Source of the DNA: Anaerolineae bacterium
Lineage (GTDB): Bacteria; Chloroflexota; Anaerolineae; Anaerolineales; Villigracilaceae
DNA: 62,177 bases
Direction: 5' to 3'
Assembly: GCA_022013685.1 (NCBI GenBank)
Contig: JAKLPV010000236.1
Coordinates: 1 to 62,177 of the forward strand
Shown one piece after another: positions 16,917-25,207 of the stretch. Positions within the stretch are counted from its first letter, which is position 1. Each line of letters begins with the position of its first letter. The position numbers were made by a program, and so were the translations under genes. The notes beneath the pieces are model-generated. The model worked only from the letters and a program-made list of their open reading frames with translations, had not been told where the DNA came from and searched no databases.

Positions 16917-16922
16917 ATTATA
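16917..16922 (-). promoter_or_regulatory. -10 element (TATAAT) of the STAND/CHAT operon
   Basis: A perfect TATAAT on the minus strand, about 60 bases before the first operon gene. No good -35 box lies at the usual distance, which hints at an activator-dependent or weak promoter. Confidence 0.55.
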
Positions 16923-16994
16923 CAACAATCGTTGCAAAATCATTACGGGCATTTCGGGTAAATTTAATGGTGATTGTCTTCACAGGCTTGTTAG

Positions 16995-17023
16995 TTGACT
17001 TTTCGCCTGCGGCAGGCTACAAT
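16995..17023 (+). promoter_or_regulatory. sigma70-type promoter of the Mn-riboswitch/ATPase transcript
   Basis: TTGACT (16995-17000) and TACAAT (17018-17023) are separated by exactly 17 bases. The predicted start near 17030 is just before the aptamer. Confidence 0.8.
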
Positions 17024-17036
17024 TCTTGCATTCCCT

Positions 17037-17163
17037 GATGGGGAGTAGCGACCGCCAACCCAGGCGGAGGCCAGTCGTCAAGACGGAGTAGAAAAACTCC
17101 CGGCTGTCCCGTACGTAATCGCAAGACCATCACAGCTCTGCTGTCGGTGGTCTTTTTGTTTTA
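17037..17163 (+). ncRNA. yybP-ykoY (manganese) riboswitch with terminator platform
   Basis: The hallmark GGGGAGTAGC is at 17040-17049 and the closing GCAAGACCATC at 17121-17131. Stem P1 is GATGG (17037-17041) with CCATC (17127-17131). The 3' strand of P1 overlaps the left arm of an intrinsic terminator, AAGACCA (17123-17129) with TGGTCTT (17148-17154), followed by T-rich sequence. P1 formation and termination are therefore mutually exclusive, so metal binding should switch the downstream ATPase gene on. The family is known to sense Mn2+. Confidence 0.9.
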
Positions 17164-17206
17164 GTATTGCCACAGCATCATCCTTATTGATATGAAAGGA
17201 ACAACA

Positions 17207-19885
17207 ATGAGTAATTCCCAAATTTCGTGGTTTCGAGAAACGATCGAAGCAGTTTTCTCTCATTTGCAAAGCTCCGATGGCGGCTTGAGCGCCAGCGAAG
17301 CCCAAAAACGCCTGGAGCAATACGGCCCCAACGAATTACAAGCCGGACAGCAGGTTTCAGCCTGGAGTATCCTCTTCGAACAATTCAAAAACATCCTGAT
17401 CATCATCCTCTTGCTTGCCACCGGGCTTTCGATCGTGATGGGTCACGGGGTTGAAGCAGTGGCGATTGCGGTGATCGTCTTATTTGCCGTTATTCTCGGT
17501 TTTGTGCAGGAATACCGCGCCGAGCGCGCCATCGAAGCCCTGCGCGAAATGGCTGCCCCAATGGCAAATGTCTTGCGCAACGGCGAGGAAATCAAAATCC
17601 CGGCCCGAGAAGTGGTTCCGGGCGATGTGATTTTCCTGCGAGCCGGCGATAAAATCCCGGCAGATTCGCGTTTGATCGAAACCTTCAACCTGCGCGCGGA
17701 TGAAGCTGCGCTGACAGGGGAATCGCTGCCGGTGGAGAAAAACCCTGCGGCGCTCGACAACCCGGCGCTTGCCATCGGCGACCGAAGGAATATGGTCTAC
17801 TCTGGAACGGCCATCAGCTACGGGCGCGGGCGCGCCATTGTCACCGCCACCGGAATGCAGACAGAGTTTGGTAAAATCGCCACCCTGCTGTCAACCGTGG
17901 AGCGCGGCAAAACGCCCCTGCAAGAAAACCTGGACAAGGTCGGGCATGTGCTGGCGAGAGCGGCCCTGGTGGTTGTTCTGATCATCGTTGCTCTGGGGGT
18001 CGCGCGCGGACAGCCCATTCTTGAAATGATCATCTTCGGCATTGCCCTGGCAGTAGCGGTCGTGCCTGAAGCCCTGCCCGCAGTGGTGACGATTTCGCTG
18101 GCGATTGGCGTCCAGCGCATGGTCAAGCGTAATGCCCTGATCCGCCGCCTGCCGGCGGTCGAGACGCTGGGCAGCGTTTCGGTCATTGGCTCAGACAAGA
18201 CCGGCACGCTGACCAAAGACGAGATGACCATCCGCAAAGTCTATGTGGCCGGACAAATCTTCGATGTCTCTGGCGCGGGTTATGCGCCCGAAGGAAAAAT
18301 CACCCAAAACGGCGAGGAAATCCAGCCGGGGCAGGACTTCCAGGCGCTGGCACAGGCCGGGGTACTGGCATCCGATGCCAGCCTGGCTTTTGACGAGGCG
18401 GAAAAATGGCACATAAAAGGGGATCCAACTGAAGGGGCGTTGGTGGTGCTGGCGGCCAAGATCGGGCTGGAAAAAGCCGGTTTGGATGCGCAATTTCCCC
18501 GCAAAGACGAGATTCCCTTTACTTCCGAAACCAAACGCATGACCACCCTGGTTGAGACAAAGGATGGCCTGAAAGCCTTCTCGAAAGGCGCGGCTGAGAT
18601 CATCCTTGAGTCTTGCACACACATCCTGAATGCGGAGGTTGAAGTTGCGCTGGATGATGCCGGGCGCGAAAAGGTGCTGACTGCCGCGCGCGAGATGGCC
18701 AAGCAGGCTCTGCGCGTGATCGGGTTGGCTTACAAGCCTGGCGCAGCGCGTGCAACCGCCGAACAGGACATGATCTTTCTTGGCTTTGTGGGCATGATCG
18801 ACCCGCCACGGCCCGAAGTCAAATCGGCCATCGAATTGTGTGAAAAGGCGGGCATCAAGACAGTCATGATCACCGGTGACCATCCACTGACCGCCGAAGC
18901 GATTGCGCGCGAACTGGGCATCTTGAAAGCCGGGCGCGTGGTGACCGGCGCGGACGTGGACGCGATGGGCCAGGAAGCCTTCGAGCGCGAGGTTGAAAAT
19001 ATCGATGTTTACGCGCGTGTTTCCCCGACCCATAAATTGCAGGTGGTGACGGCTTTCCAGAAGCTCGGCTATTCGGTGGCGATGACCGGCGACGGTGTCA
19101 ACGATGCCCCGGCGCTCAAGAAAGCTGACATCGGGATCGCAATGGGCATCACCGGCACCGATGTCACCAAGGAAGCGGCCTCGATGACCCTGACCGACGA
19201 TAACTTTGCGTCGATCGTGGCGGCGGTCGAGGAAGGCCGCGGCGTCTTTGGCAACATCAAGAAGTACCTGATGTACCTGCTCTCTTCGAACATCGGTGAA
19301 ATTGGCCTGATGGCGGGCGCAAGCCTGTTTGGTTTCCCGCTGCCTTTGAGCGCGGTCCAAATCCTGTATGTCAACCTGGCCACCGACGGCCTGCCGGCCT
19401 TGGCCCTGGCCGTAGACCCGCCTGAAGAAGATATTATGAATCGTCCGCCGCGCAGCTCGCGCACAGGCATTTTCACCCGTCCGGTGGTTTTGCTGATGCT
19501 TGTGGGCGGTATCTGGTCGACCGTGATCAACCTGGGATTGTTCACCTGGATCTTGAATTCAGGGCGCCCGCTCACTGAGGCGATGACCATGACCTTCATC
19601 TCGCTGGTCTTGATCCAGTTCTTCAAAGCCTATAACTATCGCTCAGACCGCAATTCCATCACCAACAAGCCCTTTATCAACAAGTGGCTCAATATCGCAA
19701 TTGTGTGGGAATTGGTGCTGATTGTGTTGATCGTCTATGTGCCTTTCCTTCAAAATGTCTTCGGCACCTTCCCACTCTCACTGAACGATTGGGCGCTGGT
19801 TGGTCTTCTGTCTGTTTCTATTGTGCCGGTCATCGAACTGGCCAAATGGGTGCAGCGGCGCGGCTGGTTTGGAGCGCTCGATTAA
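17207..19885 (+). CDS. P2A-type P-type ATPase, probable Mn2+/Ca2+ exporter
   Basis: An 892-residue membrane pump, with the start chosen behind AAGGA. It shows an N-terminal cation_ATPase_N domain, TGES (170-173, actuator), PEAL (287-290, ion-binding helix 4), the phosphorylated DKTGTLT (Asp330), TGD and GDGVNDAPALKKADIG motifs, and ten predicted membrane segments with a C-terminal cation_ATPase_C part. This is the layout of SERCA/PMR1-like bacterial pumps. The P-type ATPase alone could be a Ca2+ or Mn2+ pump. The yybP-ykoY riboswitch in its leader argues for Mn2+ export under manganese excess. Monocistronic, closed by a strong terminator at 19902-19938. Confidence 0.93.
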   Translation: MSNSQISWFRETIEAVFSHLQSSDGGLSASEAQKRLEQYGPNELQAGQQVSAWSILFEQFKNILIIILLLATGLSIVMGHGVEAVAIAVIVLFAVILGFVQEYRAERAIEALREMAAPMANVLRNGEEIKIPAREVVPGDVIFLRAGDKIPADSRLIETFNLRADEAALTGESLPVEKNPAALDNPALAIGDRRNMVYSGTAISYGRGRAIVTATGMQTEFGKIATLLSTVERGKTPLQENLDKVGHVLARAALVVVLIIVALGVARGQPILEMIIFGIALAVAVVPEALPAVVTISLAIGVQRMVKRNALIRRLPAVETLGSVSVIGSDKTGTLTKDEMTIRKVYVAGQIFDVSGAGYAPEGKITQNGEEIQPGQDFQALAQAGVLASDASLAFDEAEKWHIKGDPTEGALVVLAAKIGLEKAGLDAQFPRKDEIPFTSETKRMTTLVETKDGLKAFSKGAAEIILESCTHILNAEVEVALDDAGREKVLTAAREMAKQALRVIGLAYKPGAARATAEQDMIFLGFVGMIDPPRPEVKSAIELCEKAGIKTVMITGDHPLTAEAIARELGILKAGRVVTGADVDAMGQEAFEREVENIDVYARVSPTHKLQVVTAFQKLGYSVAMTGDGVNDAPALKKADIGIAMGITGTDVTKEAASMTLTDDNFASIVAAVEEGRGVFGNIKKYLMYLLSSNIGEIGLMAGASLFGFPLPLSAVQILYVNLATDGLPALALAVDPPEEDIMNRPPRSSRTGIFTRPVVLLMLVGGIWSTVINLGLFTWILNSGRPLTEAMTMTFISLVLIQFFKAYNYRSDRNSITNKPFINKWLNIAIVWELVLIVLIVYVPFLQNVFGTFPLSLNDWALVGLLSVSIVPVIELAKWVQRRGWFGALD

Positions 19886-19901
19886 GGCAAACCCTGCCCA
19901 G

Positions 19902-19938
19902 AAAAAAACAGAGACCGAAATCGGTCTCTGTTTTTTTT
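19902..19938. terminator. bidirectional terminator between ATPase and deaD
   Basis: A perfect 11-bp stem (ACAGAGACCGA/TCGGTCTCTGT) with a 2-base apex (effectively a tetraloop) is flanked by A7 on the left and T8 on the right, so it can end both convergent transcripts. Confidence 0.92.
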
Positions 19939-19939
19939 G

Positions 19940-21667
19940 TTATGCTTTTTGCAATTCCAGTGGCTGCCTGCGGATCTGGGCATTTGCAGCCTTGGACAGC
20001 ACCTTGCCGACCAAATTCTCTGGCACATCGACCAGCGAATTCCTGTCATGGATGGTGATTTTGCCAATCACCGCGCCGGGAATATCGGCATGGGCAGCAA
20101 TCGCACCGACAATATCATTCGGGCGGATACCGTGTTCCTTGCCCAGGCGGATGCTCAAGCGCACCATGCCCGGCTCGTGGGATGTCTTCCCACCCGAATC
20201 TCGGAATGTTTTCCCGCCAAAATCGCGCGAGGATTTCGCGCCGCGGTCGGCAAAGCGTCCGCTTCCGGTGGAAGGACGCTCGCCACGTCCGCCTTTGTAG
20301 CGCTCGCTGCGCTCAAAAGCGCGTTCAAACGCTTTGGGCTTCGGCTCCTCGACGACGCTTACCGCAGCGATCGGCCTTTGCTTCTCTTCGGCACGGACGA
20401 TCTTGACCGCCACCGCGGCGATTTCGAGCGGGTCGTGACCTTCGGTCACCAACTGCTCAACCAGTGTGCGCTCGGTCTTGCAGCGTCCGCGCGACAGCCA
20501 GACACGGAACTGATTCATCAATTTTTCTTCACGGAAGGCGCGAATATCCTGCTCGGTCGGCACAGGCATTTCTTTGAGTTTTTGGCGGGTTAAACCTTCC
20601 ACCTGGCGCAGGCGACGCTTTTCGCGCGGCGCAACCAGCGTAATCGCGATTCCGGTTTTGCCGGCGCGGCCCGTGCGTCCAATGCGGTGGATGTAAATTT
20701 CAGGGTCATGGGGTAATTCGTAGTTGAAGACGTGTGAAATATCGTCAATATCCAGACCGCGCGCGGCGACATCTGTTGCCACCAGCACCGTCACCTGCCC
20801 GTTGCGGAAGCGGTTCAGGGTGCGCTCGCGGGCATCCTGGCTCAGGTCGCCGTTCAGCGCTTCGGAGGGGTATCCGCGGCGGGTCAATTCGCTGGCCAGC
20901 TCGCCGGTCTCAGCGCGGGTGTGGACGAAGATCAACGCGCTGGTGACTTCTTCCATCTCGAACATGCGGGTCAAGGCTGCGGTTTTCTCGCCCAGGTTGA
21001 CAAAATAATAACGCTGTTCGATCTGCGCGCTCGTCATCTGGTTGCGCTCGATCAGGATCGATTGCGGGTCGCGCATGTATTTATCGGCCAGCCGCCTGAT
21101 TTCGGCGGGCATGGTGGCTGAAAACAGCGCAGTCTGGCGTTGGGCGGGGGTCGCAGCCAGGATGGTTTCGATATCTTCGATAAAGCCCATCGAAAGCATC
21201 TCATCGGCTTCGTCCAACACTACCGTGCGAATGTGATTGATATCAAGCACGTTCTTGCGCATCAGATCCATCAAGCGGCCTGGTGTGCCGACGACCACAT
21301 CCACACCCCGGCGCAGTTGGTTGATCTGCGGCATGTACGCCTGGCCGCCATAGACAGCCAGCACGCGCACATTGTGAAACTGTCCGTATTCGCTGATCGC
21401 TTCGGCAACTTGCAACGCCAATTCGCGAGTCGGTGCAAGCACGAGACTCTGGATATGCTTCTGATTTGGCTCTAAATTGTGTAAAAGGGGGAGGGCAAAA
21501 GCGGCGGTCTTGCCGGTGCCGGTCTGGGCCTGGCCGATCACGTCGGCCCCGGTCATCATGACCGGGATCAGGGCAGCCTGGATAGGCGTCGGGGTGGCGT
21601 AGCCACGCTCGGTGACAGCCCGCACCAGTTCGGGGTGCAGGTTAAGGTCAGTAAATTCGGTTGTCAT
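19940..21667 (-). CDS. deaD: DEAD-box RNA helicase, DeaD/CsdA family
   Basis: Unwinds structured RNA in ribosome assembly and mRNA decay, typically at low temperature. The helicase core is complete: Q motif (ATPTPIQ), motif I AQTGTGKT, PTRELA, TPGRLMDL, DEAD, SAT, ARGLDI and HRIGRTGRAG. After the core come a basic Arg/Gly/Ser-rich linker (about 455-500) and a C-terminal DbpA-type RNA-binding domain (VRLSIRLGKEHGIRPNDIVG...). The ATG at 21667 has GGAG five bases upstream. It sits behind a leader of about 210 bases that carries an intrinsic terminator, suggesting attenuation. It converges with the ATPase gene. Confidence 0.93.
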   Translation of the reverse strand: MTTEFTDLNLHPELVRAVTERGYATPTPIQAALIPVMMTGADVIGQAQTGTGKTAAFALPLLHNLEPNQKHIQSLVLAPTRELALQVAEAISEYGQFHNVRVLAVYGGQAYMPQINQLRRGVDVVVGTPGRLMDLMRKNVLDINHIRTVVLDEADEMLSMGFIEDIETILAATPAQRQTALFSATMPAEIRRLADKYMRDPQSILIERNQMTSAQIEQRYYFVNLGEKTAALTRMFEMEEVTSALIFVHTRAETGELASELTRRGYPSEALNGDLSQDARERTLNRFRNGQVTVLVATDVAARGLDIDDISHVFNYELPHDPEIYIHRIGRTGRAGKTGIAITLVAPREKRRLRQVEGLTRQKLKEMPVPTEQDIRAFREEKLMNQFRVWLSRGRCKTERTLVEQLVTEGHDPLEIAAVAVKIVRAEEKQRPIAAVSVVEEPKPKAFERAFERSERYKGGRGERPSTGSGRFADRGAKSSRDFGGKTFRDSGGKTSHEPGMVRLSIRLGKEHGIRPNDIVGAIAAHADIPGAVIGKITIHDRNSLVDVPENLVGKVLSKAANAQIRRQPLELQKA

Positions 21668-21796
21668 CAAAACTCCATAATTGCCCTGCGGATTGTTGCC
21701 GCAGGTGCATTAATTTAGATTGTTTTGATGACTCCGTAACCCTGTCCCTTTGCCGCAAACGACGGAAGTTCCTCACGGAAAATCCATACTGGCAAC

Positions 21797-21824
21797 AAAA
21801 AAGCCCGCCGGGTTTCTGACGGGC
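21797..21824 (-). terminator. intrinsic terminator inside the deaD leader (attenuator candidate)
   Basis: On the minus strand, a GCCCG...CGGGC stem is followed by TTTTTT. It lies between a plausible promoter (near 21890) and the deaD start, and no other minus-strand gene precedes it. A short palindrome (TGCTTCGAAGCA) lies just upstream and could be part of an alternative fold. Confidence 0.7.
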
Positions 21825-21886
21825 AATGCTTCGAAGCAATCAAAACAAATCCCAGAAACGTTCGCGCTCACATTAGCGCGCGCAGT

Positions 21887-21913
21887 AGTATATCACAGGT
21901 TTATCTGGTGCAA
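21887..21913 (-). promoter_or_regulatory. putative deaD promoter
   Basis: An extended -10 (TGATATACT; hexamer at 21887-21892) with TTGCAC 15 bases upstream (21908-21913). The spacing is short, but the TG extension compensates. It would give a leader of about 210 bases. Confidence 0.5.
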
Positions 21914-21935
21914 CCTGCAATTTTGAAAAGTCATC

Positions 21936-21964
21936 TTGGCACACACAAGACTTTGAGATAGGAT
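21936..21964 (+). promoter_or_regulatory. putative rdgB promoter
   Basis: TTGGCA (21936-21941) and TAGGAT (21959-21964) are separated by 17 bases, with the start codon 25 bases downstream. Divergent from the deaD promoter. Confidence 0.5.
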
Positions 21965-21988
21965 TGGTCCTAACGGGAGAAACCAAAC

Positions 21989-22588
21989 ATGCCAAAACTA
22001 CTGATCGCTACCGAGAATCAGGGGAAAATCCATGAATTGCAGGAACTTCTGGGCGGACTGGGGCTTGAACTTGTCATGCCGCGCCAGCTTGGGCTGAACC
22101 TTAATGTTATCGAAGATGGTCAAACTTATGAAGAAAACGCCGCCAAGAAAGCCCGCGCCTTTGCCGCTGCCAGTGGATTGATCTCGTTGGCCGATGACTC
22201 TGGTCTTGAAGTGCAGGCCCTGAACGGCGCACCCGGCTTATATTCGGCGCGTTATTCCCCAAAACCCGGCGCTACTGATGCCGACCGGCGCGCCTACCTG
22301 CTGGAAAACCTGCGCGAGCAGCCGCGTCCCTGGCTGGCCCATTTCCATGCCACGGTGGCGATTGCCACACCGGATGGCGAACTGCGTTTTGCCGATGGCA
22401 ACTGCTACGGAGAAATCATCCCCGAAGAGCGCGGTACCGGCGGATTTGGCTACGACCCGATTTTCTTTATCCCAAACCTGGGACTCACGATGGCCGAACT
22501 GGGGATGGATGAAAAAAACCGCCTGAGCCATCGCGCCCTGGCGGTTCAAAATGCAATTCCAATCATGGGGGAAATATTCCGGGTCTGA
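21989..22588 (+). CDS. rdgB: XTP/dITP diphosphatase (RdgB/HAM1 family)
   Basis: Removes non-canonical purine nucleotides (ITP, dITP, XTP) from the pool by hydrolysis to monophosphate and pyrophosphate. A 199-residue protein of normal length: the N-terminal LLIATENQGKIHE substrate loop, YEENAAKKA, the ADDSGLEV catalytic motif with two Asp, PGLYSARYS, and GFGYDPIF followed by a terminal SHRALA. Start behind GGGAG. It stands alone on the plus strand, converging with an alpha/beta hydrolase gene three bases away. Confidence 0.95.
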   Translation: MPKLLIATENQGKIHELQELLGGLGLELVMPRQLGLNLNVIEDGQTYEENAAKKARAFAAASGLISLADDSGLEVQALNGAPGLYSARYSPKPGATDADRRAYLLENLREQPRPWLAHFHATVAIATPDGELRFADGNCYGEIIPEERGTGGFGYDPIFFIPNLGLTMAELGMDEKNRLSHRALAVQNAIPIMGEIFRV

Positions 22589-22590
22589 TT

Positions 22591-23373
22591 TTACCCAGCT
22601 TCGCCTGGCTGATAAACCACTCCATTCAGGAAAAGTTGCAAAGGCGCGGCCACTTTTTGCGGCTCTTCGAGCATAACCATGTGTCCGGCAGATTCGACCA
22701 TATATAAAATCGTATCTTTAATCCTGGCCTTGAGCTGTTCTGAGAGGTGCAATGGTGTCATTTTGTCTTCGCTGCCGCACACGATCAGGGCCGGTACTTT
22801 GATACGGCCCAACAGGTGGGCTTCGTCGTAAGAATCACAGGCCCGAAAATCCCCATGCAAGACAGCCGGGCGCACTTCAGCCATGCGCAGGCCTGCCGCT
22901 TCTCTTAGACGCGGTTCGGTTTGCGGCCCAAAAGCCAGATCATTAACCGATTGTATTGCCATTGCAAAAGTAGCCGGGTTTTCAGATTTTTCCAGTATCT
23001 CAGGAGAAACGCGCAAACGCGGCCCGGTGGCAAACAGGCCCAGGCCCAGCGTCCGACTGGGGTTGTGTACCCCAAGATAAAGGGCGACCGCTCCGCCCAT
23101 TGAATGTCCCACAAATACGGCTTTGCGAATTTTTAGAGCATCCATGAAATTGAGCACAGAACGGGCATAATCTTCAATTGTCTGTAACCCAAACCCTTCA
23201 GACTTTCCGTGCCCCGGCAAATCGAGAGCATAGATACGCTGACCGGACATGCGGCGAATTTCAGGCGGCCAATTCAGATGTGTGCCGCCTGCGCCATGGA
23301 TCAGGATGACTGCCGGGCGCGACCAGTTTTCTTCTTCGTTGGCAAAATAGTAAACTCCAGCCGCAATTGGCAT
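22591..23373 (-). CDS. alpha/beta-hydrolase
   Basis: 260 residues of the alpha/beta-hydrolase fold. The oxyanion region is VILIHGAGGTHLNW; the nucleophile elbow is GHSMGG (Ser near residue 94); the acid is in CGSEDKMTP and the His in ESAGHMVMLEEP, so a complete Ser-Asp-His triad. It resembles small esterases/lactonases of the 3-oxoadipate enol-lactonase type, but the substrate cannot be read. It is 12 bases downstream of the sensor kinase gene on the same strand and may be co-transcribed with it. Confidence 0.85.
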   Translation of the reverse strand: MPIAAGVYYFANEEENWSRPAVILIHGAGGTHLNWPPEIRRMSGQRIYALDLPGHGKSEGFGLQTIEDYARSVLNFMDALKIRKAVFVGHSMGGAVALYLGVHNPSRTLGLGLFATGPRLRVSPEILEKSENPATFAMAIQSVNDLAFGPQTEPRLREAAGLRMAEVRPAVLHGDFRACDSYDEAHLLGRIKVPALIVCGSEDKMTPLHLSEQLKARIKDTILYMVESAGHMVMLEEPQKVAAPLQLFLNGVVYQPGEAG

Positions 23374-23385
23374 AAATTACCTTGC

Positions 23386-25155
23386 TTAACCTTCCACCCG
23401 ACCATGATGGAGCTTGTCGGATGCTTCTTCACTCAGGGGGATGTAAACGTTGACGCGTGTGCCTTTGCCTGGCGCGGAATCGATATGCAAGAGGCCGTTA
23501 ATCAGTTCGGTGCGCTCTCGCAGGTTGACCATGCCAAGACTTCCACGCTTATCGTAAGATTTGGTAATGGCGTCAACATCGAATCCCAGGCCTTCATCAG
23601 CGATTTGCAGCCAGGCGATTTCTGGCTCATTCTTAACCGCGCTCAAGCGGACATAGATGCGGGCGGCCTGGGCATGTTTGCGGGCATTATTGACGGCTTC
23701 TTCAACCAGGTAAAAGATGATACCTTTTTTACCCATCTCGATATCATCAGCCAGCTTTTCATCAATCTGAACGACGACTTCCTGCCCAAAAGTTTCTTTT
23801 ATTTTTTCGGCCATTTGCTGGAGGGCTGCGGTCAGCCCCTGAGATTCAAGCACCAGAGGACGCAGGGTGAACAACATGTGCCGAATTTCTTTTGTAGTGC
23901 GGCGGGCCAGATCCTCGATTTTTACCAGCTCATCTGCCGCTGAACCTTGGTCCCGTTCCAACATGCGCCGAGCCAGGTTGACTCGCATCGCAATCGCAGC
24001 CACGGATTGGGTCGGGCCATCGTGCAGGTCGCGAGCCAGTTTTTTGCGGGCTTCTTCCTGCGCTTCTGCCATGCGTTCTTTTTCATCTGCCAAATCCTGG
24101 TAGAGGCGGGCGTTCTGAATAGCAATAGTGGCTTGCCTGCCGATAATACCCAAGACTTCACAACGGTCTCTCGTAAAATATTTTGGTTCAGGGTGGCCGA
24201 AGAGCAAAACGCCATAAACGTTGAATCCGGTCCTGAGCGAGAAACAATGGACAGATTGGCAATTATTCAGGCTTATCAAGCGCTTCAACTCGGGGTCATT
24301 TTTGACCCCATCTGTAACCACGTTTTCATCGTCTTCGACCACCCGGTGCAACAGGCCTTCTTTGGCGGGGAAGGTCATGCGCAGGTCAGCCTGTGGAAAA
24401 CGGCGCGCAGACCCAACAACAAGTTCCTGCCCATCGAAGAGCAGAACGCCGCTTATCAGCCGGTCATCTTTTGGTGTTGTATCTTGTGTTTGTTCAGGAT
24501 CATCGACGTGCAGTGCGCTGGTGCTTATCTCCAGGGCCATATCCAGCACACGTTTGTAGCTTAAGGTCGCGGTCAGCGTGGAACTGAGTTTGTAAATGGC
24601 GCGCATGCGCTCTGTTTCTGTGCGATTCTCGCGTTCTCGTTCTTCGGTTTGTTTGACGCGCATTAAGCGGAGCTGGTTGATCATTTGCTGGCTGATGAAG
24701 CCAAAAAAAGCGCCCAGTAAAATTGTAATCAGGGCAGGGAATACCAGCCAGAGAATCCCCATATTATGCAAGAGAGCATCACTGGCTTGCACGATGGCTA
24801 TGATCAGGCTTGCGAGCAGACCGCCGCGCAAATCAAAATATAGCGCCCCCGAAATGATTGGTAGAATGCCAACCCAGGTAGCTGGGCCAGACAGGCCGCC
24901 TTGAATCCAAAAGAAGCCAACTGAAACTCCCAAATCGATCAACAGGCTGATTTCACGATGATTGGGCAAGCGGCGATTTAGCCCGGCCAGCCAAGTCAGG
25001 ATAATGTTCCAAAAAACCAGCAGCGCTAAAATCGCGTTGCCCCAAGAAGCCAAGGCATCTGAAATGGACAATGAGACAATTACTCCCAGCAATACCAGCC
25101 AACGCAGGGAGATAACAAACCAGTCTGCTATAAAGGGGGTGTCCGACTTATACAT
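23386..25155 (-). CDS. membrane sensor histidine kinase, GAF plus HisKA_3 (NarL-type)
   Basis: 589 residues. Five or six N-terminal membrane helices (residues 15-155) form an integral sensor module. A coiled-coil linker follows, then a GAF domain (about 190-355), the HisKA_3 dimerisation box (RKKLARDLHDGPTQS, His378), the N box EEAVNNARKHA (near 490), G1 DEGLGFD and G2 GSLGMVNLRER. Kinases of this class phosphorylate LuxR/NarL-type response regulators. No response regulator is encoded next to it, so the partner is elsewhere. The signal is unknown. Overall length and motif order are normal. Confidence 0.92.
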   Translation of the reverse strand: MYKSDTPFIADWFVISLRWLVLLGVIVSLSISDALASWGNAILALLVFWNIILTWLAGLNRRLPNHREISLLIDLGVSVGFFWIQGGLSGPATWVGILPIISGALYFDLRGGLLASLIIAIVQASDALLHNMGILWLVFPALITILLGAFFGFISQQMINQLRLMRVKQTEERERENRTETERMRAIYKLSSTLTATLSYKRVLDMALEISTSALHVDDPEQTQDTTPKDDRLISGVLLFDGQELVVGSARRFPQADLRMTFPAKEGLLHRVVEDDENVVTDGVKNDPELKRLISLNNCQSVHCFSLRTGFNVYGVLLFGHPEPKYFTRDRCEVLGIIGRQATIAIQNARLYQDLADEKERMAEAQEEARKKLARDLHDGPTQSVAAIAMRVNLARRMLERDQGSAADELVKIEDLARRTTKEIRHMLFTLRPLVLESQGLTAALQQMAEKIKETFGQEVVVQIDEKLADDIEMGKKGIIFYLVEEAVNNARKHAQAARIYVRLSAVKNEPEIAWLQIADEGLGFDVDAITKSYDKRGSLGMVNLRERTELINGLLHIDSAPGKGTRVNVYIPLSEEASDKLHHGRVEG

Positions 25156-25207
25156 GCCTTAATAATACTCGATACTTGGATTGAAAGGCGGTTTGAGCTG
25201 GGAACTC

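Noticed and set aside
18191..19360. 389-codon open frame antisense to the P-type ATPase
   Set aside because: It mirrors a strongly conserved gene, has no family motif or ribosome site, and such frames are common opposite GC-rich genes.
19937..20593. 218-codon plus-strand frame
   Set aside because: Antisense to the deaD 3' part; no start signal and no recognised family.
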